Shown: positions 37,403-47,406 of the stretch, piece by piece | How positions within the stretch are numbered: position 1 is the first letter of the stretch | Layout of the letters: each line of letters begins with the position of its first letter | NCBI GenBank assembly: GCA_016717305.1 | Contig: JADKFY010000008.1 | Location: 91,821-155,820 of the forward strand | Source: Flavobacteriales bacterium | GTDB lineage: Bacteria > Bacteroidota > Bacteroidia > Flavobacteriales_F > PHOS-HE28 | Direction of reading: 5' to 3' | DNA: 64,000 nucleotides | Notes under the pieces: model-generated | The model's database searches: none | Told to the model about the DNA's origin: nothing | Seen by the model: the letters and a program-made list of their open reading frames with translations, nothing else | Position numbers and translations under genes: made by a program

Positions 37403-40400
37403 TCAGCGCGGTATTGCATACGGTGTGTTCGCGTTGCCCACGGAATTTGGTGGGATGGTGGTTCAAACTGCTTGTTGTGGCAGTATTGTTCGGCAGTGCA
37501 AGTGATGCGAAAGCGCGCACCTTCCTCTACACCGCACTTGTATTGCAGGTCGATTCACCGGAAACGGACCTGCAATACCCGATCACGGACCCGCTTTCAC
37601 CAGGTGAAGGAGGCGGTGGGAACATCAACCTTGCCGATCCGGAGAACATCAATGAGAATGTGATCTATGACCCAGAGACCGGGCAGTATATCATCCGAAG
37701 TACCGTAGGTGATGGGTTCGACTATCGGCCACCGATGAGCATGTCGTTGGAAGAGTACCTGAACTACGACATGGAGAAGTCCATGGACAACTACTGGTTG
37801 GATCGTGTTGAGGAGGACAGTGAGAGTGCACAGAAGGACCTTATCCCGGCCATCAAGGTCAGGGGCAAAGCCTTCGACAGGATCTTCGGGGGAAATACGA
37901 TCGACATCAAACCGCGGGGCAGTGCCGAAGTGATCTTCGGTGTCAACATCAGCAAAACGGACAACCCGCGGATCCCGATCAACCAGCGGCGTGTAACCAC
38001 ATTTGATTTCGACCAGCGGATACAGCTCAACCTGCAAGGCAACATCGGGGAAAAGTTGAAGATCAGCACGAACTACAACACGCAGGCCACCTTCGATTTC
38101 GAGAACCAGGTGAAGTTGGACTATACCGGTTATGAGGACGAGATCATTCAGAAGATCGAAGCCGGTAACGTGAGCCTTCCTTTGCGTGGCACTTTGATCA
38201 CCGGAAGCCAGAGCTTGTTCGGCCTCAAGACGGAATTGAAATTCGGCCGGTTAACAGCAACGGCCATCTTCAGCCAAGAGAAAGGTCAGCGCCGGAACGT
38301 ATCAACCCAAGGTGGTGCACAAACGACCAACTACGATATCAAGTCGGACGAATACGAAGCGAACAAGCACTACTTCCTCAGCTACTACTTCCGCGATCGC
38401 TACGATCAGGCCATGCGCACGCTGCCTACCGTGAACAGCGGTGTGGTGATCCAACGGATCGAGGTCTGGGTGACCAATACGCGGCAGGATTTCCAGCAGA
38501 CGCGCAATTTCGTTGCGTTCACGGATCTGGGGGAAGATGCGAGCCAGGCCGCCACTGATGCTGGTCACGTGAGTTTGGATATCCCACCCAACTTGATCGC
38601 CGACCTGCCGAACAGCAACTACGCGAACAACAATGCCAATGCGCTGTTCAACATCATCAGCACGAATACGAACATTACCGGGTTCGCCAACTCGAGCCAA
38701 GCGTTACAAGCCTTGGGATTGGTGGCATCGCGCCATTACGAGAAGGTGGAGAGTGCACGCTTGTTGACACCAAGTGAGTACAATGTGAATACCCGTTTGG
38801 GTTTCATTTCACTGAACCAATCGCTGAACAATGACGAGGTATTGGCCGTGGCCTTCCAGTACACCTTGGATGGCAACACCTATCAAGTAGGGCAGTTCTC
38901 GCAGGATGGAACCCAGATCACACCAGGCGATACCACCGTTTATGCCGGGACCGATGCATTGGTGTTGCGTCTATTGAAAGCCACCATCACCAACCCACGC
39001 ATACCGCTGTGGGACTTGATGATGAAGAACGTTTACTCATTGGGTGCCTTCCAAGTGAACCGGGAGAATTTCCGATTGGATGTGATCTACAACAACCCGA
39101 CCACCGGGGTCGATATCAACTACATCCCGCGTGCACCGCTTGACCAGATACCGTTGATCCAAACGGTCGGCTTGGACAGGTTGGATCCCAATAACGCTCC
39201 CAACCCCGATGGCTGGTTCGATTTCATAGATGGTGCGGCAAGTACGGGCGGAACGATCCAGAGCCAGACCGGCCGCATCTATTTCCCGGTATTGGAACCC
39301 TTCGGCAGTTATTTGGATGCGCAATTGGTAGGCGTGGACCAAGCGATCAAGAACACCATCGTCTTCCAGCAGTTGTACGACAGCACCAAGACCGCTGCCA
39401 TGAACATACCGGAACTGAACCGTTTCCGGTTGAAGGGAAGCTACCGAAGCAGCAGCAGCGACGTGATCCCGCTGAACTCGGTGAACATTCCGCAAGGTTC
39501 CGTAACGGTAACTGCCGGGGGGGTGCGGTTGGTTGAGAACCAGGATTACACCGTTGATTACAATTTGGGTCGCGTAAGGATCCTGAACCAAGGGATCCTC
39601 GAAAGCGGTACTCCGGTGAACGTGGCCTTGGAGAGCAACTCGCTCTTCAGCATACAGACGAAGACCTTGGCCGGTGCGCGGTTCGATTTCAAAGTGAACA
39701 AGGACTTCGTGATCGGTGGTACGATCATGAACCTGTACGAAAGACCGTTGACCCAGAAAGTGAACGTGGGGGAAGAGCCGATACGTAACACCATGGTGGG
39801 GCTCGATGCGACTTGGCAGACCAAGAGCCAATGGATCACGAACATGGTGGACAAGTTGCCGTTCTTTGCCACCAAGGCGGAAAGCAATGTGAGTGCCAGC
39901 GTGGAAGGAGCGTACTTGATCCCCGGCCACAGCAAGGCCATCGGCAATTCGGGCACCAGTTACATCGATGACTTCGAGGGCAGTGTAAGTGTGATCGATC
40001 TGCGTACACAGAGCCTTTGGTTCCATGCCGCAGTGCCACAGGGCTTGTCGCTGTTCCCGGAAGGGGAATTCGTGAACAACTTGGACGCCGGTTTCCGAAG
40101 GGCGCAGTTGTCGTGGTACGTGATCGACCCCTTGTTCTTCCGACAGAACAACCTTACTCCTGCGAACATCAGCAACAGTTCAGCCATACGCAGCGATAAT
40201 AGAATGCGCGAAGTGTTGGAACAGGAGGTGTTCCCCAATAGACAACTTGCGGCCGGCACCCCCACCAACATTCCTGTGCTAGACCTCAGTTACTACCCTT
40301 CGGATCGGGGACCATACAACTACAATCCCGGCTTGAACGATCAGGGCCGCTTGAACAACCCGGAGGACAATTGGGCCGGGATCACGCGCCGGATCACCAC

Positions 40401-43400
40401 TACGGATTTCGAGGCCAGTAACATTGAAACGATCCAGTTCTGGGTCATGGACCCCTTCTTCAATGCCAGCAACAGTAGTGGAGAACCGGCCACCAACGTG
40501 GATTCCCCGAACAGCACCGGTGGAGACCTCTACATCAACTTGGGCAACATCAGTGAAGATGTGCTTCGCGATGGTCGCAAGGCCTTCGAGAACGGATTAC
40601 CCAATGCGGCCGATGATATTTCACACCAAACGGACCAGACCAATTGGGGTGTGGTTCCTGCCACACAGAGCGTAGTGAATGCATTCGCGATCGTGCAAGG
40701 CGGCACCAACAGCAACAAATTCCAGGATGTGGGCATGGATGGATTGGGAAGTCCAGGTGCTGGGATCCCGGGTCGCAACGAGGCGGAGTTCTTCTCCAGC
40801 AGCTTCCTGGACCAATTATCCCCAAGTGCGCGGGCGATCTGGCAGAACGACCCTTCGAACGATGACTATCGTTTCTTCCGTGGAGACGACTACGACAATG
40901 CCAATGCGGACATCTTGGAACGCTACAAACGCTTCAACTCACCGGAAGGCAACTCGGTGACCGATGAGGATTCTCCGGAGGACTACCCGACACAACAGAC
41001 CACCTTGCCCACGACCGAAGACATCAACCAGGACCAGAACTTGGGCGAGAGCGAGAGTTATTTCCAATACAAGATCCCGTTGAAGCCTGCGGACATGGTG
41101 GTGGGCCAAGGGTTCATTACTGATCGTATCCTTGCCACGGCCAGTACACCCGACGGCCCCAAACAGGTATACTGGTACCAGTTCAAGGTCCCGGTACGGC
41201 AGCCTACGGACATGGTGAACGGGATCCAGGATTTCCGTAGCATTCGCTTCCTCCGCATGTACCTGCACGGCTGGCAGCAGGAAGTGACCTTGCGCTTTGC
41301 GCGCTTCGAATTCGTTCGTGGCGAATGGCGCAAATACCTTCAGAGCTTGGACACGCCAGGAGAAGGGATCGGCGGGGATCCGGACCCGACCACCTTCCAG
41401 ATCGCTGCCGTGAACGTAGAGGAGAACGGAAACCGCACACCCATCAATTATGTTTTGCCTCCGGGGATCAACAAAGAAGTGGACGTGGCCAGCGCGAACC
41501 TTCGGAACCTGAATGAACAATCGTTGCAATTGAAGGTGTGCAACTTGCGTGACGGGGATTCCAGGGCGGGCTTCAGGAACGTTCAATTCGACATTCGCAG
41601 CTACAAGAAGATGCGCATGTACATCCATGCGGAGGGCAGTGATCCGAGTCGCCTCTTGCAATATGGTGAAGCATCGGTTTTCGTGCGTTTGGGAAATGAC
41701 TTTGACCAGAACTATTACGAGTACGAAGTGCCTTTGACCCCCTCGGCGTTCAACAATAGTGACCCGTTCAATGTTTGGCCCGAAGCGAACGATATGATCA
41801 TCGAGTTCGCAAAGCTCAACGACCTCAAGATCCAACGTGATCAAAGTGGGACGCCGCGCAACATTCGCTATATGGGCAATGACGGGGACCGCCGCGTATT
41901 CGTGCGGGGCAACCCGAACTTGAGCCAGATGCGGACGGTCATGATCGGTATCCGCAATCCCAAGCGTGAAGGCGAAGAGGCCAACCCCTGGGTGCAGGAT
42001 GATGGAATGCCGCAATGCTTGGAGGTGTGGGTGAACGAGTTGCGGTTGACCGATTTCGACCAGAGCGGCGGCTGGGCTGCTTTGGCGCGCGTGAATGCGC
42101 AATTGGCCGACCTTGGTAGCGTAAGTGTTGCAGGCAACTACAGCACACCGTTCTGGGGCAGCATCGATAAGAAGGTGAGCGAGAGACAGCGCGAGACGAA
42201 GTACGGTGTGGATGTGAGCGCCAACCTGGAGATGGGAAAATTCCTGCCGGAAGCGACCAAGGTGAAAGTTCCCCTGTACCTCGGGTTCTCTGAGCAGATC
42301 AGCAATCCGCAATTCGACCCTTTGAACCCGGATATCAAGTTCGACGATGCCACAAGAACCTTAACTCGGGAGGAAAGGAAGGCCAGGTTGAAACAGTCGC
42401 AAACCTATACCCGAAGACGCAGCATCAACCTGACGAATGTGCATAAGGACCGTGAGTCCGGCAAGGATGAACGATTCTTCGACGTGGAGAACCTGAGCCT
42501 GACCTATGCGTATAGTGACCAAGAATACCACGATGTGAACACGGCGTACGAGAACACGCGTACCTACCGCGGTTCACTGGCCTACACGCACAATCCGAAA
42601 CCGCGACCGATCGAACCCTTTGCTGGCATCGGCTTCATTGCGAAGAGCAAGTGGTTGAAGTTGATCAAGGAATTCAACGTGAATCTTGGGTTCAAACAGA
42701 TCACCATGCGCACCGGCGTGGACCGCATGTACTTGGAGCGGCTTGTGCGGCCCAACCCGGATATCGAGACCTTGGCACCACGACCCACCTACAACAAGAA
42801 CTTCAACTGGAACAGCCAATACGGGTTCCGCTACGACATCACCAAGTCCTTGAAATTGGACTTCAATGCCAACAACCTTGCCTTCATCGGTGAAACCCCT
42901 GGCCGTGTGAACGCAAAGGACAAGGACGAGTATTCGTTATGGAAGGACAGTGTGCTTACCAGCATCAAGAACTTCGGCGAGGTCACCCGTTATGATCATA
43001 CGATCGGCATTACGTACACCTTGCCTCTGGACAAGTTCCCGGTCACCGATTGGGTCACCGTGAACACGGGATACACAACCGGTTACCAGTGGGACCGAGC
43101 GCCGCTGACCCAGGACACGCTCGGTGCCACCATCCAGAATTCGCAGAACATATCGGTCAATGGTCAGTTGAATTTCGTGAACCTGTACAACAAGTCGAAA
43201 TACCTCAAGAAGATCAACGACAAGGCACGCGGACGGAGCCCGGCACGAAAGCCTACGAAGCCCACCACGGCCAAAGCCGATTCCACGGCGAAGCCGGAAA
43301 AAGGGTTGCCCATTCGGCCGTTGGATGGATTGGCGCGGATCCTGATGAGCATTCGAACGGGAACGGTCACCTACAGCCAGACGTCAGGGATACTCTTGCC

Positions 43401-44691
43401 GGGCTATTCGCAAAAGACCAACGTGTTCGGCATGGACAACTTCACCGCACCGGGGTTCGGCTTCATAACGGGGCAACAGAACCACAACCTCAGCGGAGAG
43501 GTGGTCCGGGACTTCGCCACCACAGCATCGCAACGAGGGTGGCTGGTGCAAACTCCGTCCATCTTCAACCCGTACACGAACTCCCGGAACGAAACCATAA
43601 ATGCGCGTTTGAGCTTGGAATTGATCAAGGGCCTCCGGGTCGAGTTGATGGCCAACCGAACGAAGATGGACAATAGCAGTTCTTACTTCCGGTACAACCA
43701 GGACCAGGATCGGTATGTGAACGACAGTCCGCGGGACCAAGGCAGTTTCAGCGTGAGCATGATCAACTGGTCCACGGCGTTTTCAGCCAATGATGACAAC
43801 TTCGTGAACCAAGTATTTGAGAATTTGTTGGAGAATCGGAAAACGATCAGTCAACGTTTTGGAGCAGAGAATCCGGAATCGTCCTTGGACTCGGAGACCG
43901 GTTATTACGATGGCTACGGACCCACCAACCAAGATGTGGTGATCACATCATTCCTTGCGGCATACACCGGCAAGAGCGCGGAGAGCGTGAAGCTGAACCC
44001 GCTCAAGCTGTTACCTGCACCGAATTGGGACATCACCTATGATGGGTTGACGAAGCTGGCCCTCTTCGACAAGATCTTCCGCACGTTCATTGTGAAGAAC
44101 AGCTACCGTTCCACGTTCAACGTGGGCAATTACCAAACGAACCTATTGTACATACCCGGCGAGAACGTGCGCGACCCGGCACGCAATTTCCTGCCCGAGA
44201 AACAGATCGCCGTGGTAACGATCCAAGAAAGCATGCGGCCGTTGTTGGGCTTCGATGCCACCCTGAAGAACAGCCTCTTGGCGAAGTTCGAATACAACAG
44301 GGACCGAAGCTTGAGCCTGAGCCTTACCAACAACCAGGTAACGGAGATCCGCGGCAAGGAATACGTGATCGGCACCGGATATCGGTTCAAGGATGTGAAG
44401 TTCCCGTTCGCGGTGGGTGGCAACAGACCCAAGAGCGATCTCAACTTGCGGATCGACCTCAGCTTGCGAGACAATTCCACCGTGATCCGAAAGATCCAAG
44501 AACAGCAGAACCAAGTAACGGCGGGCCAGAACATCTTCTCCATAAAGACCTCTGCGGACTATGTAGTGAACCAGCGGCTCAACCTGCGGATCTTCTACGA
44601 GCGTGTCGTGAACAAGCCGGTGATCTCCACCTCGTTCCCTTCGGCGAACACCAACTTCGGGATCAGCTTGCGGTTTACGTTGGCGAATTGA
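37399..44691 (+). CDS. sprA: SprA, outer-membrane translocon of the type IX secretion system
   Basis: The protein has 2,430 residues and starts with GTG overlapping the ruvA stop. SprA is the giant 36-stranded barrel through which T9SS cargo leaves the cell; in gliding relatives it also moves SprB. The start region carries a hydrophobic signal (WFKLLVVAVLFGSASDAKA). Typical sequence includes DPETGQYIIRSTVGDGFDYR, RIFGGNTIDIKPRGSAEVIF, GSVSVIDLRTQSLWFHAAVP and the barrel end NTNFGISLRFTLAN. No frameshift is seen across 7.3 kb. The sorting-domain proteins at 1, 880, 33484 and 35182 are expected substrates. Confidence 0.96.
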   Translation: MISAVLHTVCSRCPRNLVGWWFKLLVVAVLFGSASDAKARTFLYTALVLQVDSPETDLQYPITDPLSPGEGGGGNINLADPENINENVIYDPETGQYIIRSTVGDGFDYRPPMSMSLEEYLNYDMEKSMDNYWLDRVEEDSESAQKDLIPAIKVRGKAFDRIFGGNTIDIKPRGSAEVIFGVNISKTDNPRIPINQRRVTTFDFDQRIQLNLQGNIGEKLKISTNYNTQATFDFENQVKLDYTGYEDEIIQKIEAGNVSLPLRGTLITGSQSLFGLKTELKFGRLTATAIFSQEKGQRRNVSTQGGAQTTNYDIKSDEYEANKHYFLSYYFRDRYDQAMRTLPTVNSGVVIQRIEVWVTNTRQDFQQTRNFVAFTDLGEDASQAATDAGHVSLDIPPNLIADLPNSNYANNNANALFNIISTNTNITGFANSSQALQALGLVASRHYEKVESARLLTPSEYNVNTRLGFISLNQSLNNDEVLAVAFQYTLDGNTYQVGQFSQDGTQITPGDTTVYAGTDALVLRLLKATITNPRIPLWDLMMKNVYSLGAFQVNRENFRLDVIYNNPTTGVDINYIPRAPLDQIPLIQTVGLDRLDPNNAPNPDGWFDFIDGAASTGGTIQSQTGRIYFPVLEPFGSYLDAQLVGVDQAIKNTIVFQQLYDSTKTAAMNIPELNRFRLKGSYRSSSSDVIPLNSVNIPQGSVTVTAGGVRLVENQDYTVDYNLGRVRILNQGILESGTPVNVALESNSLFSIQTKTLAGARFDFKVNKDFVIGGTIMNLYERPLTQKVNVGEEPIRNTMVGLDATWQTKSQWITNMVDKLPFFATKAESNVSASVEGAYLIPGHSKAIGNSGTSYIDDFEGSVSVIDLRTQSLWFHAAVPQGLSLFPEGEFVNNLDAGFRRAQLSWYVIDPLFFRQNNLTPANISNSSAIRSDNRMREVLEQEVFPNRQLAAGTPTNIPVLDLSYYPSDRGPYNYNPGLNDQGRLNNPEDNWAGITRRITTTDFEASNIETIQFWVMDPFFNASNSSGEPATNVDSPNSTGGDLYINLGNISEDVLRDGRKAFENGLPNAADDISHQTDQTNWGVVPATQSVVNAFAIVQGGTNSNKFQDVGMDGLGSPGAGIPGRNEAEFFSSSFLDQLSPSARAIWQNDPSNDDYRFFRGDDYDNANADILERYKRFNSPEGNSVTDEDSPEDYPTQQTTLPTTEDINQDQNLGESESYFQYKIPLKPADMVVGQGFITDRILATASTPDGPKQVYWYQFKVPVRQPTDMVNGIQDFRSIRFLRMYLHGWQQEVTLRFARFEFVRGEWRKYLQSLDTPGEGIGGDPDPTTFQIAAVNVEENGNRTPINYVLPPGINKEVDVASANLRNLNEQSLQLKVCNLRDGDSRAGFRNVQFDIRSYKKMRMYIHAEGSDPSRLLQYGEASVFVRLGNDFDQNYYEYEVPLTPSAFNNSDPFNVWPEANDMIIEFAKLNDLKIQRDQSGTPRNIRYMGNDGDRRVFVRGNPNLSQMRTVMIGIRNPKREGEEANPWVQDDGMPQCLEVWVNELRLTDFDQSGGWAALARVNAQLADLGSVSVAGNYSTPFWGSIDKKVSERQRETKYGVDVSANLEMGKFLPEATKVKVPLYLGFSEQISNPQFDPLNPDIKFDDATRTLTREERKARLKQSQTYTRRRSINLTNVHKDRESGKDERFFDVENLSLTYAYSDQEYHDVNTAYENTRTYRGSLAYTHNPKPRPIEPFAGIGFIAKSKWLKLIKEFNVNLGFKQITMRTGVDRMYLERLVRPNPDIETLAPRPTYNKNFNWNSQYGFRYDITKSLKLDFNANNLAFIGETPGRVNAKDKDEYSLWKDSVLTSIKNFGEVTRYDHTIGITYTLPLDKFPVTDWVTVNTGYTTGYQWDRAPLTQDTLGATIQNSQNISVNGQLNFVNLYNKSKYLKKINDKARGRSPARKPTKPTTAKADSTAKPEKGLPIRPLDGLARILMSIRTGTVTYSQTSGILLPGYSQKTNVFGMDNFTAPGFGFITGQQNHNLSGEVVRDFATTASQRGWLVQTPSIFNPYTNSRNETINARLSLELIKGLRVELMANRTKMDNSSSYFRYNQDQDRYVNDSPRDQGSFSVSMINWSTAFSANDDNFVNQVFENLLENRKTISQRFGAENPESSLDSETGYYDGYGPTNQDVVITSFLAAYTGKSAESVKLNPLKLLPAPNWDITYDGLTKLALFDKIFRTFIVKNSYRSTFNVGNYQTNLLYIPGENVRDPARNFLPEKQIAVVTIQESMRPLLGFDATLKNSLLAKFEYNRDRSLSLSLTNNQVTEIRGKEYVIGTGYRFKDVKFPFAVGGNRPKSDLNLRIDLSLRDNSTVIRKIQEQQNQVTAGQNIFSIKTSADYVVNQRLNLRIFYERVVNKPVISTSFPSANTNFGISLRFTLAN

Positions 44692-44734
44692 GCTGACCTG
44701 CTTTTGGTCAGTATCCTGTATACTTGGAACTCCC

Positions 44735-44742
44735 TACTTTTG
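44735..44742 (+). promoter_or_regulatory. -7 promoter box of gcvH
   Basis: TACTTTTG is an exact TAnnTTTG match, 42 bases before the gcvH start. A 6-bp hairpin CTGACC/GGTCAG at 44693-44711 just after the sprA stop could separate the two transcripts. Confidence 0.5.
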
Positions 44743-44784
44743 GGCACCGCGCAACGAAGCGCACAAAGAATCCCCGACCGATCA

Positions 44785-45165
44785 ATGAACGTACCAGCAG
44801 AACTGCGCTACACCAAGGACCATGAATGGGTTCGGAAGGAAGGCGACACCGCCGTGATCGGCATCACCGAATTCGCTGCGGGCGAGCTGGGTGATATTGT
44901 ATTCGTGGATATCAGCACTGAAGGTCAGGAGCTTGAAGCCGAGGCCGTGTTCGGGACCGTCGAGGCGGTGAAGACCGTAAGCGACCTCTTCATGCCATTG
45001 GCAGGCACGGTGACCGAGGTGAATCCCGCCTTGACGGATGATCCGGCATCGGTGAACGGTGATCCATATGGCAAGGGCTGGATGGTGAAAGTGAAGATGG
45101 CCGATGCTGCGGCATTCGATCAATTGCTCACCGCCGACGCTTACAAGGAGTTGGTCGGTGCGTGA
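44785..45165 (+). CDS. gcvH: GcvH, lipoyl-carrier H protein of glycine cleavage
   Basis: 126 residues from the ATG at 44785; earlier frames add a non-homologous leader that contains the promoter. H protein shuttles the aminomethyl group between the P, T and L proteins of the glycine cleavage system. The lipoylated Lys lies in GTVEAVKTVSDLF, in the canonical ExVKxxSD context. KDHEWV near the start and NGDPYGKGWMVKVK near the end are also typical. The other glycine cleavage genes are not in the window. It precedes the VanZ-like gene by seven bases. Confidence 0.95.
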   Translation: MNVPAELRYTKDHEWVRKEGDTAVIGITEFAAGELGDIVFVDISTEGQELEAEAVFGTVEAVKTVSDLFMPLAGTVTEVNPALTDDPASVNGDPYGKGWMVKVKMADAAAFDQLLTADAYKELVGA

Positions 45166-45172
45166 TCGACCC

Positions 45173-45577
45173 ATGATGCTGAAGCCATTGCGTCCAGCAC
45201 TGGCATGGGCCGCATTGATCCTCTTGCTCTGTTTGACCCCCGGCAGCGCGTTGCCCACGTGGGAATGGGCCGACCTGATCAGCTTGGACAAGTTGATCCA
45301 TGCGGTGATCTTCGGGATCCTGATGGTCTTGTTGCTTAAGGGCTTTGTGGGCCAACCACCGGCAAGTCCGCTTTTCAAGAACGCCGTCACCATCGCTTTA
45401 GTGTCGACCATTCTCTATGGCTGCTCCATGGAGCTGTTGCAGGAGATCCCTGTACTGGGTAGGCGCGGTGACTTATTGGACGTGATCGCGAATACCGCCG
45501 GTGCTTTTGCCGCTTGGGGATGGGTACGGTGGCGCTCGAACAAGGAAAGGCAACGGACGAATGGATTGGAAGTGTAA
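45173..45577 (+). CDS. VanZ-like membrane protein
   Basis: 134 residues from the ATG at 45173. Four membrane helices are predicted, at ALAWAALILLLCLTPGSALP, LIHAVIFGILMVLLLKGF, NAVTIALVSTILYGCSMEL and VIANTAGAFAAWGWV. VanZ-family features include LDKLIHAVIFG, the ELLQ-IPVLGRRGDLLDVIANTAGAF region and a short basic tail. The family is named after a teicoplanin-resistance accessory protein, but most members, including the one in this conserved sprA-gcvH-tonB neighbourhood, have no known role. It follows gcvH closely and tonB lies 48 bases downstream. Confidence 0.8.
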   Translation: MMLKPLRPALAWAALILLLCLTPGSALPTWEWADLISLDKLIHAVIFGILMVLLLKGFVGQPPASPLFKNAVTIALVSTILYGCSMELLQEIPVLGRRGDLLDVIANTAGAFAAWGWVRWRSNKERQRTNGLEV

Positions 45578-45625
45578 TTTTGAACCTTGCACCGCGTTAG
45601 GGGTACAGTAGAAAGATCAAGAACC

Positions 45626-46288
45626 ATGGAAGCGAAGAAATCACCGGAGGTCGATCTCGAGAAACGAAAGGGCAGCTTCATGCTCCTCGGTCTCCTCACA
45701 GCACTGGCCTTAACATTGGTTGCTTTTGAATGGACCGCCTTTGAGGATAAAGTAGGCGACTTGGGCAAACTGGATATGGACTTCTTGGAAGAGGAGATCA
45801 TTCCCGCTAGCGTAACTCCGCCTCCGCCTCCGCCTCCGCCGCCAGCTCCAACCACAGTGCTGGAGATCGTGGACGATGAAGAGGAAGTGGAAGAAGTGGA
45901 GCAGGTGGACCAAGAGGTGCAGGAGGATACGAAAGTGGAGATCGTACAGCGCACCGAGGAGGTAGAAGAAGAACAGATCTTCACGATCGTTGAGGACATG
46001 CCAACCTTCCCCGGTGGCGAGGCCGAATTGTTCAAGTACCTTGGCAAGGCGATCAAATACCCGCAAATGGCGCAAGATGCGAGCATATCCGGCGTGGTCT
46101 ACGTCACCTTCGTCGTGGGCAAGGATGGGAAGATCAGCGAAGCGAAAGTGTTGCGCGGCATCGGTGGTGGCTGCGACGAAGAAGCCCTGCGTGTGGTGCG
46201 CGCGATGCCTACTTGGAAACCGGGTAAGCAACGTGGAAAGCCGGTAACCGTGCAATACAATTTGCCGATCCGTTTCACCTTACGCTGA
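45626..46288 (+). CDS. tonB: TonB-family energy-transducing protein
   Basis: 220 residues from the ATG at 45626. One N-terminal membrane anchor (SFMLLGLLTALALTLVAFEW) is followed by a proline stretch (PPPPPPPPPAPTT), a long acidic, Glu-Val-rich spacer (DDEEEVEEVEQVDQEVQED) and a C-terminal TonB domain (YPQMAQDASISGVVYVTFVV, then RVVRAMPTWKPGKQRGKPVT). TonB transmits proton-motive energy from ExbB-ExbD to outer-membrane receptors. In Bacteroidota several TonB paralogues exist, so the specific partner is unknown. A strong terminator follows. Confidence 0.92.
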   Translation: MEAKKSPEVDLEKRKGSFMLLGLLTALALTLVAFEWTAFEDKVGDLGKLDMDFLEEEIIPASVTPPPPPPPPPAPTTVLEIVDDEEEVEEVEQVDQEVQEDTKVEIVQRTEEVEEEQIFTIVEDMPTFPGGEAELFKYLGKAIKYPQMAQDASISGVVYVTFVVGKDGKISEAKVLRGIGGGCDEEALRVVRAMPTWKPGKQRGKPVTVQYNLPIRFTLR

Positions 46289-46305
46289 CCCTTGATCCTT
46301 TCGAA

Positions 46306-46340
46306 GAAGCCCCATGCGATGATCGATCGCATGGGGCTTC
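46306..46340 (+). terminator. Terminator after tonB
   Basis: A perfect 15-bp stem GAAGCCCCATGCGAT/ATCGCATGGGGCTTC with loop GATCG lies 17 bases after the tonB stop and is followed by ATTCTTTGG. Confidence 0.85.
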
Positions 46341-46389
46341 ATTCTTTGGGAACGGACCAACGTCTTCGGTCGCAATTGCGGGGCTACGG

Positions 46390-46397
46390 TATATTTG
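46390..46397 (+). promoter_or_regulatory. -7 promoter box of deoC
   Basis: TATATTTG is an exact match to TAnnTTTG and ends four bases before the ATG at 46402. Either the mRNA is leaderless or translation starts at the later in-frame ATGs at 46429 or 46435. Confidence 0.5.
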
Positions 46398-46401
46398 GTC
46401 C

Positions 46402-47328
46402 ATGGCCACAAGAACCATCAGTGCACCGATGCGAATGCCTGACCCGCGCACCACACCTACCATCGATCAGGTGGGCATCGAGGAGCGCGTAGCCCGCATC
46501 AAAACACGGAGCATCAAGAAAGAGACCAAGGTGCAAGGCATGAAGCTCGCCCTGAGCATGATCGACCTGACCACATTGGAAGGTGCCGATACGCCGAGCA
46601 AAGTGAAGCAACTCGCATACAAAGCGATGCACCTGCACGATTCGTTACCCGGTCTTCCAACTTGTGCAGCTGTGTGCGTTTATCCGACCTTGGTCAAAGT
46701 AGCGAAGAAGGCTTTAGGAGATAGCGGTGTGTTGGTCGCATCCGTGTCTACTGCCTTCCCCAGTGGCCAAGCACCGAAGTCCGTGAAGATCGCCGATACC
46801 AAGTTCGCGGTGAGCGAAGGAGCGGATGAGATCGACATGGTGATCAGTCGTGGACACTTCCACAGTGGTGAGTACAGCTTTGTTTTTGACGAGATCGCAG
46901 CGATCAAAGAAGCGTGTGGAAAGGTCAGGTTGAAAGTGATCCTCGAGACCGGCGAACTCGGCACCTACGATAAAGTTCGTCTGGCGAGCGACATCGCCAT
47001 TGCGGCGGGTGCGGATTTCATCAAGACCAGCACTGGAAAGATCAGCCCTGCGGCCACCATGGAAGTGACCTTGGTGATGCTGCACGCTATTCGTGATCAC
47101 TACTTGAAGACCGGCGAGATGATCGCCATGAAACCTGCCGGGGGCATTCGAACCAGCAAGCAAGCACTACACTATTTGATGATGGTGAAGGAGGAGCTCG
47201 GTGAGGAATGGCTCAGCAACCATTGGTTCCGTTTCGGCGCGAGCAGCTTGGCCAACGACATCCTGATGCAGTTGCAGAAGGAAGCCACGGGGCGCTATCA
47301 AAGCGCGGACTACTTCAGCGTGGATTGA
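46402..47328 (+). CDS. deoC: DeoC, deoxyribose-phosphate aldolase
   Basis: The protein has 308 residues and belongs to the longer DeoC subgroup. It cleaves 2-deoxyribose 5-phosphate into glyceraldehyde 3-phosphate and acetaldehyde. The Schiff-base Lys lies in GADFIKTSTGK, and the second catalytic Lys in MKPAGGIRT. VCVYPTLVKVAKK and ADEIDMVISRG are also typical. The acetaldehyde produced could be used by the CoA-acylating aldehyde dehydrogenase encoded 1.9 kb away at 49238, though that pair is convergent and a link is only suggestive. The start could instead be 46429 given the promoter position. Confidence 0.93.
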   Translation: MATRTISAPMRMPDPRTTPTIDQVGIEERVARIKTRSIKKETKVQGMKLALSMIDLTTLEGADTPSKVKQLAYKAMHLHDSLPGLPTCAAVCVYPTLVKVAKKALGDSGVLVASVSTAFPSGQAPKSVKIADTKFAVSEGADEIDMVISRGHFHSGEYSFVFDEIAAIKEACGKVRLKVILETGELGTYDKVRLASDIAIAAGADFIKTSTGKISPAATMEVTLVMLHAIRDHYLKTGEMIAMKPAGGIRTSKQALHYLMMVKEELGEEWLSNHWFRFGASSLANDILMQLQKEATGRYQSADYFSVD

Positions 47329-47406
47329 ATCAGCAGTGCGGAACACCTTTGGTCGGGCATATCGGCCGATCGGTCCACAGCAGCGAAATTGACTTAGCCT
47401 TCGTCG

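Noticed and set aside
40939..42312. Long antisense open frame inside sprA (457 codons)
   Set aside because: It lies wholly opposite strongly supported sprA coding sequence, has no domain, and is explained by the codon bias of the + strand gene. The same applies to the 408-codon antisense frame opposite actA and others opposite act and cox genes.
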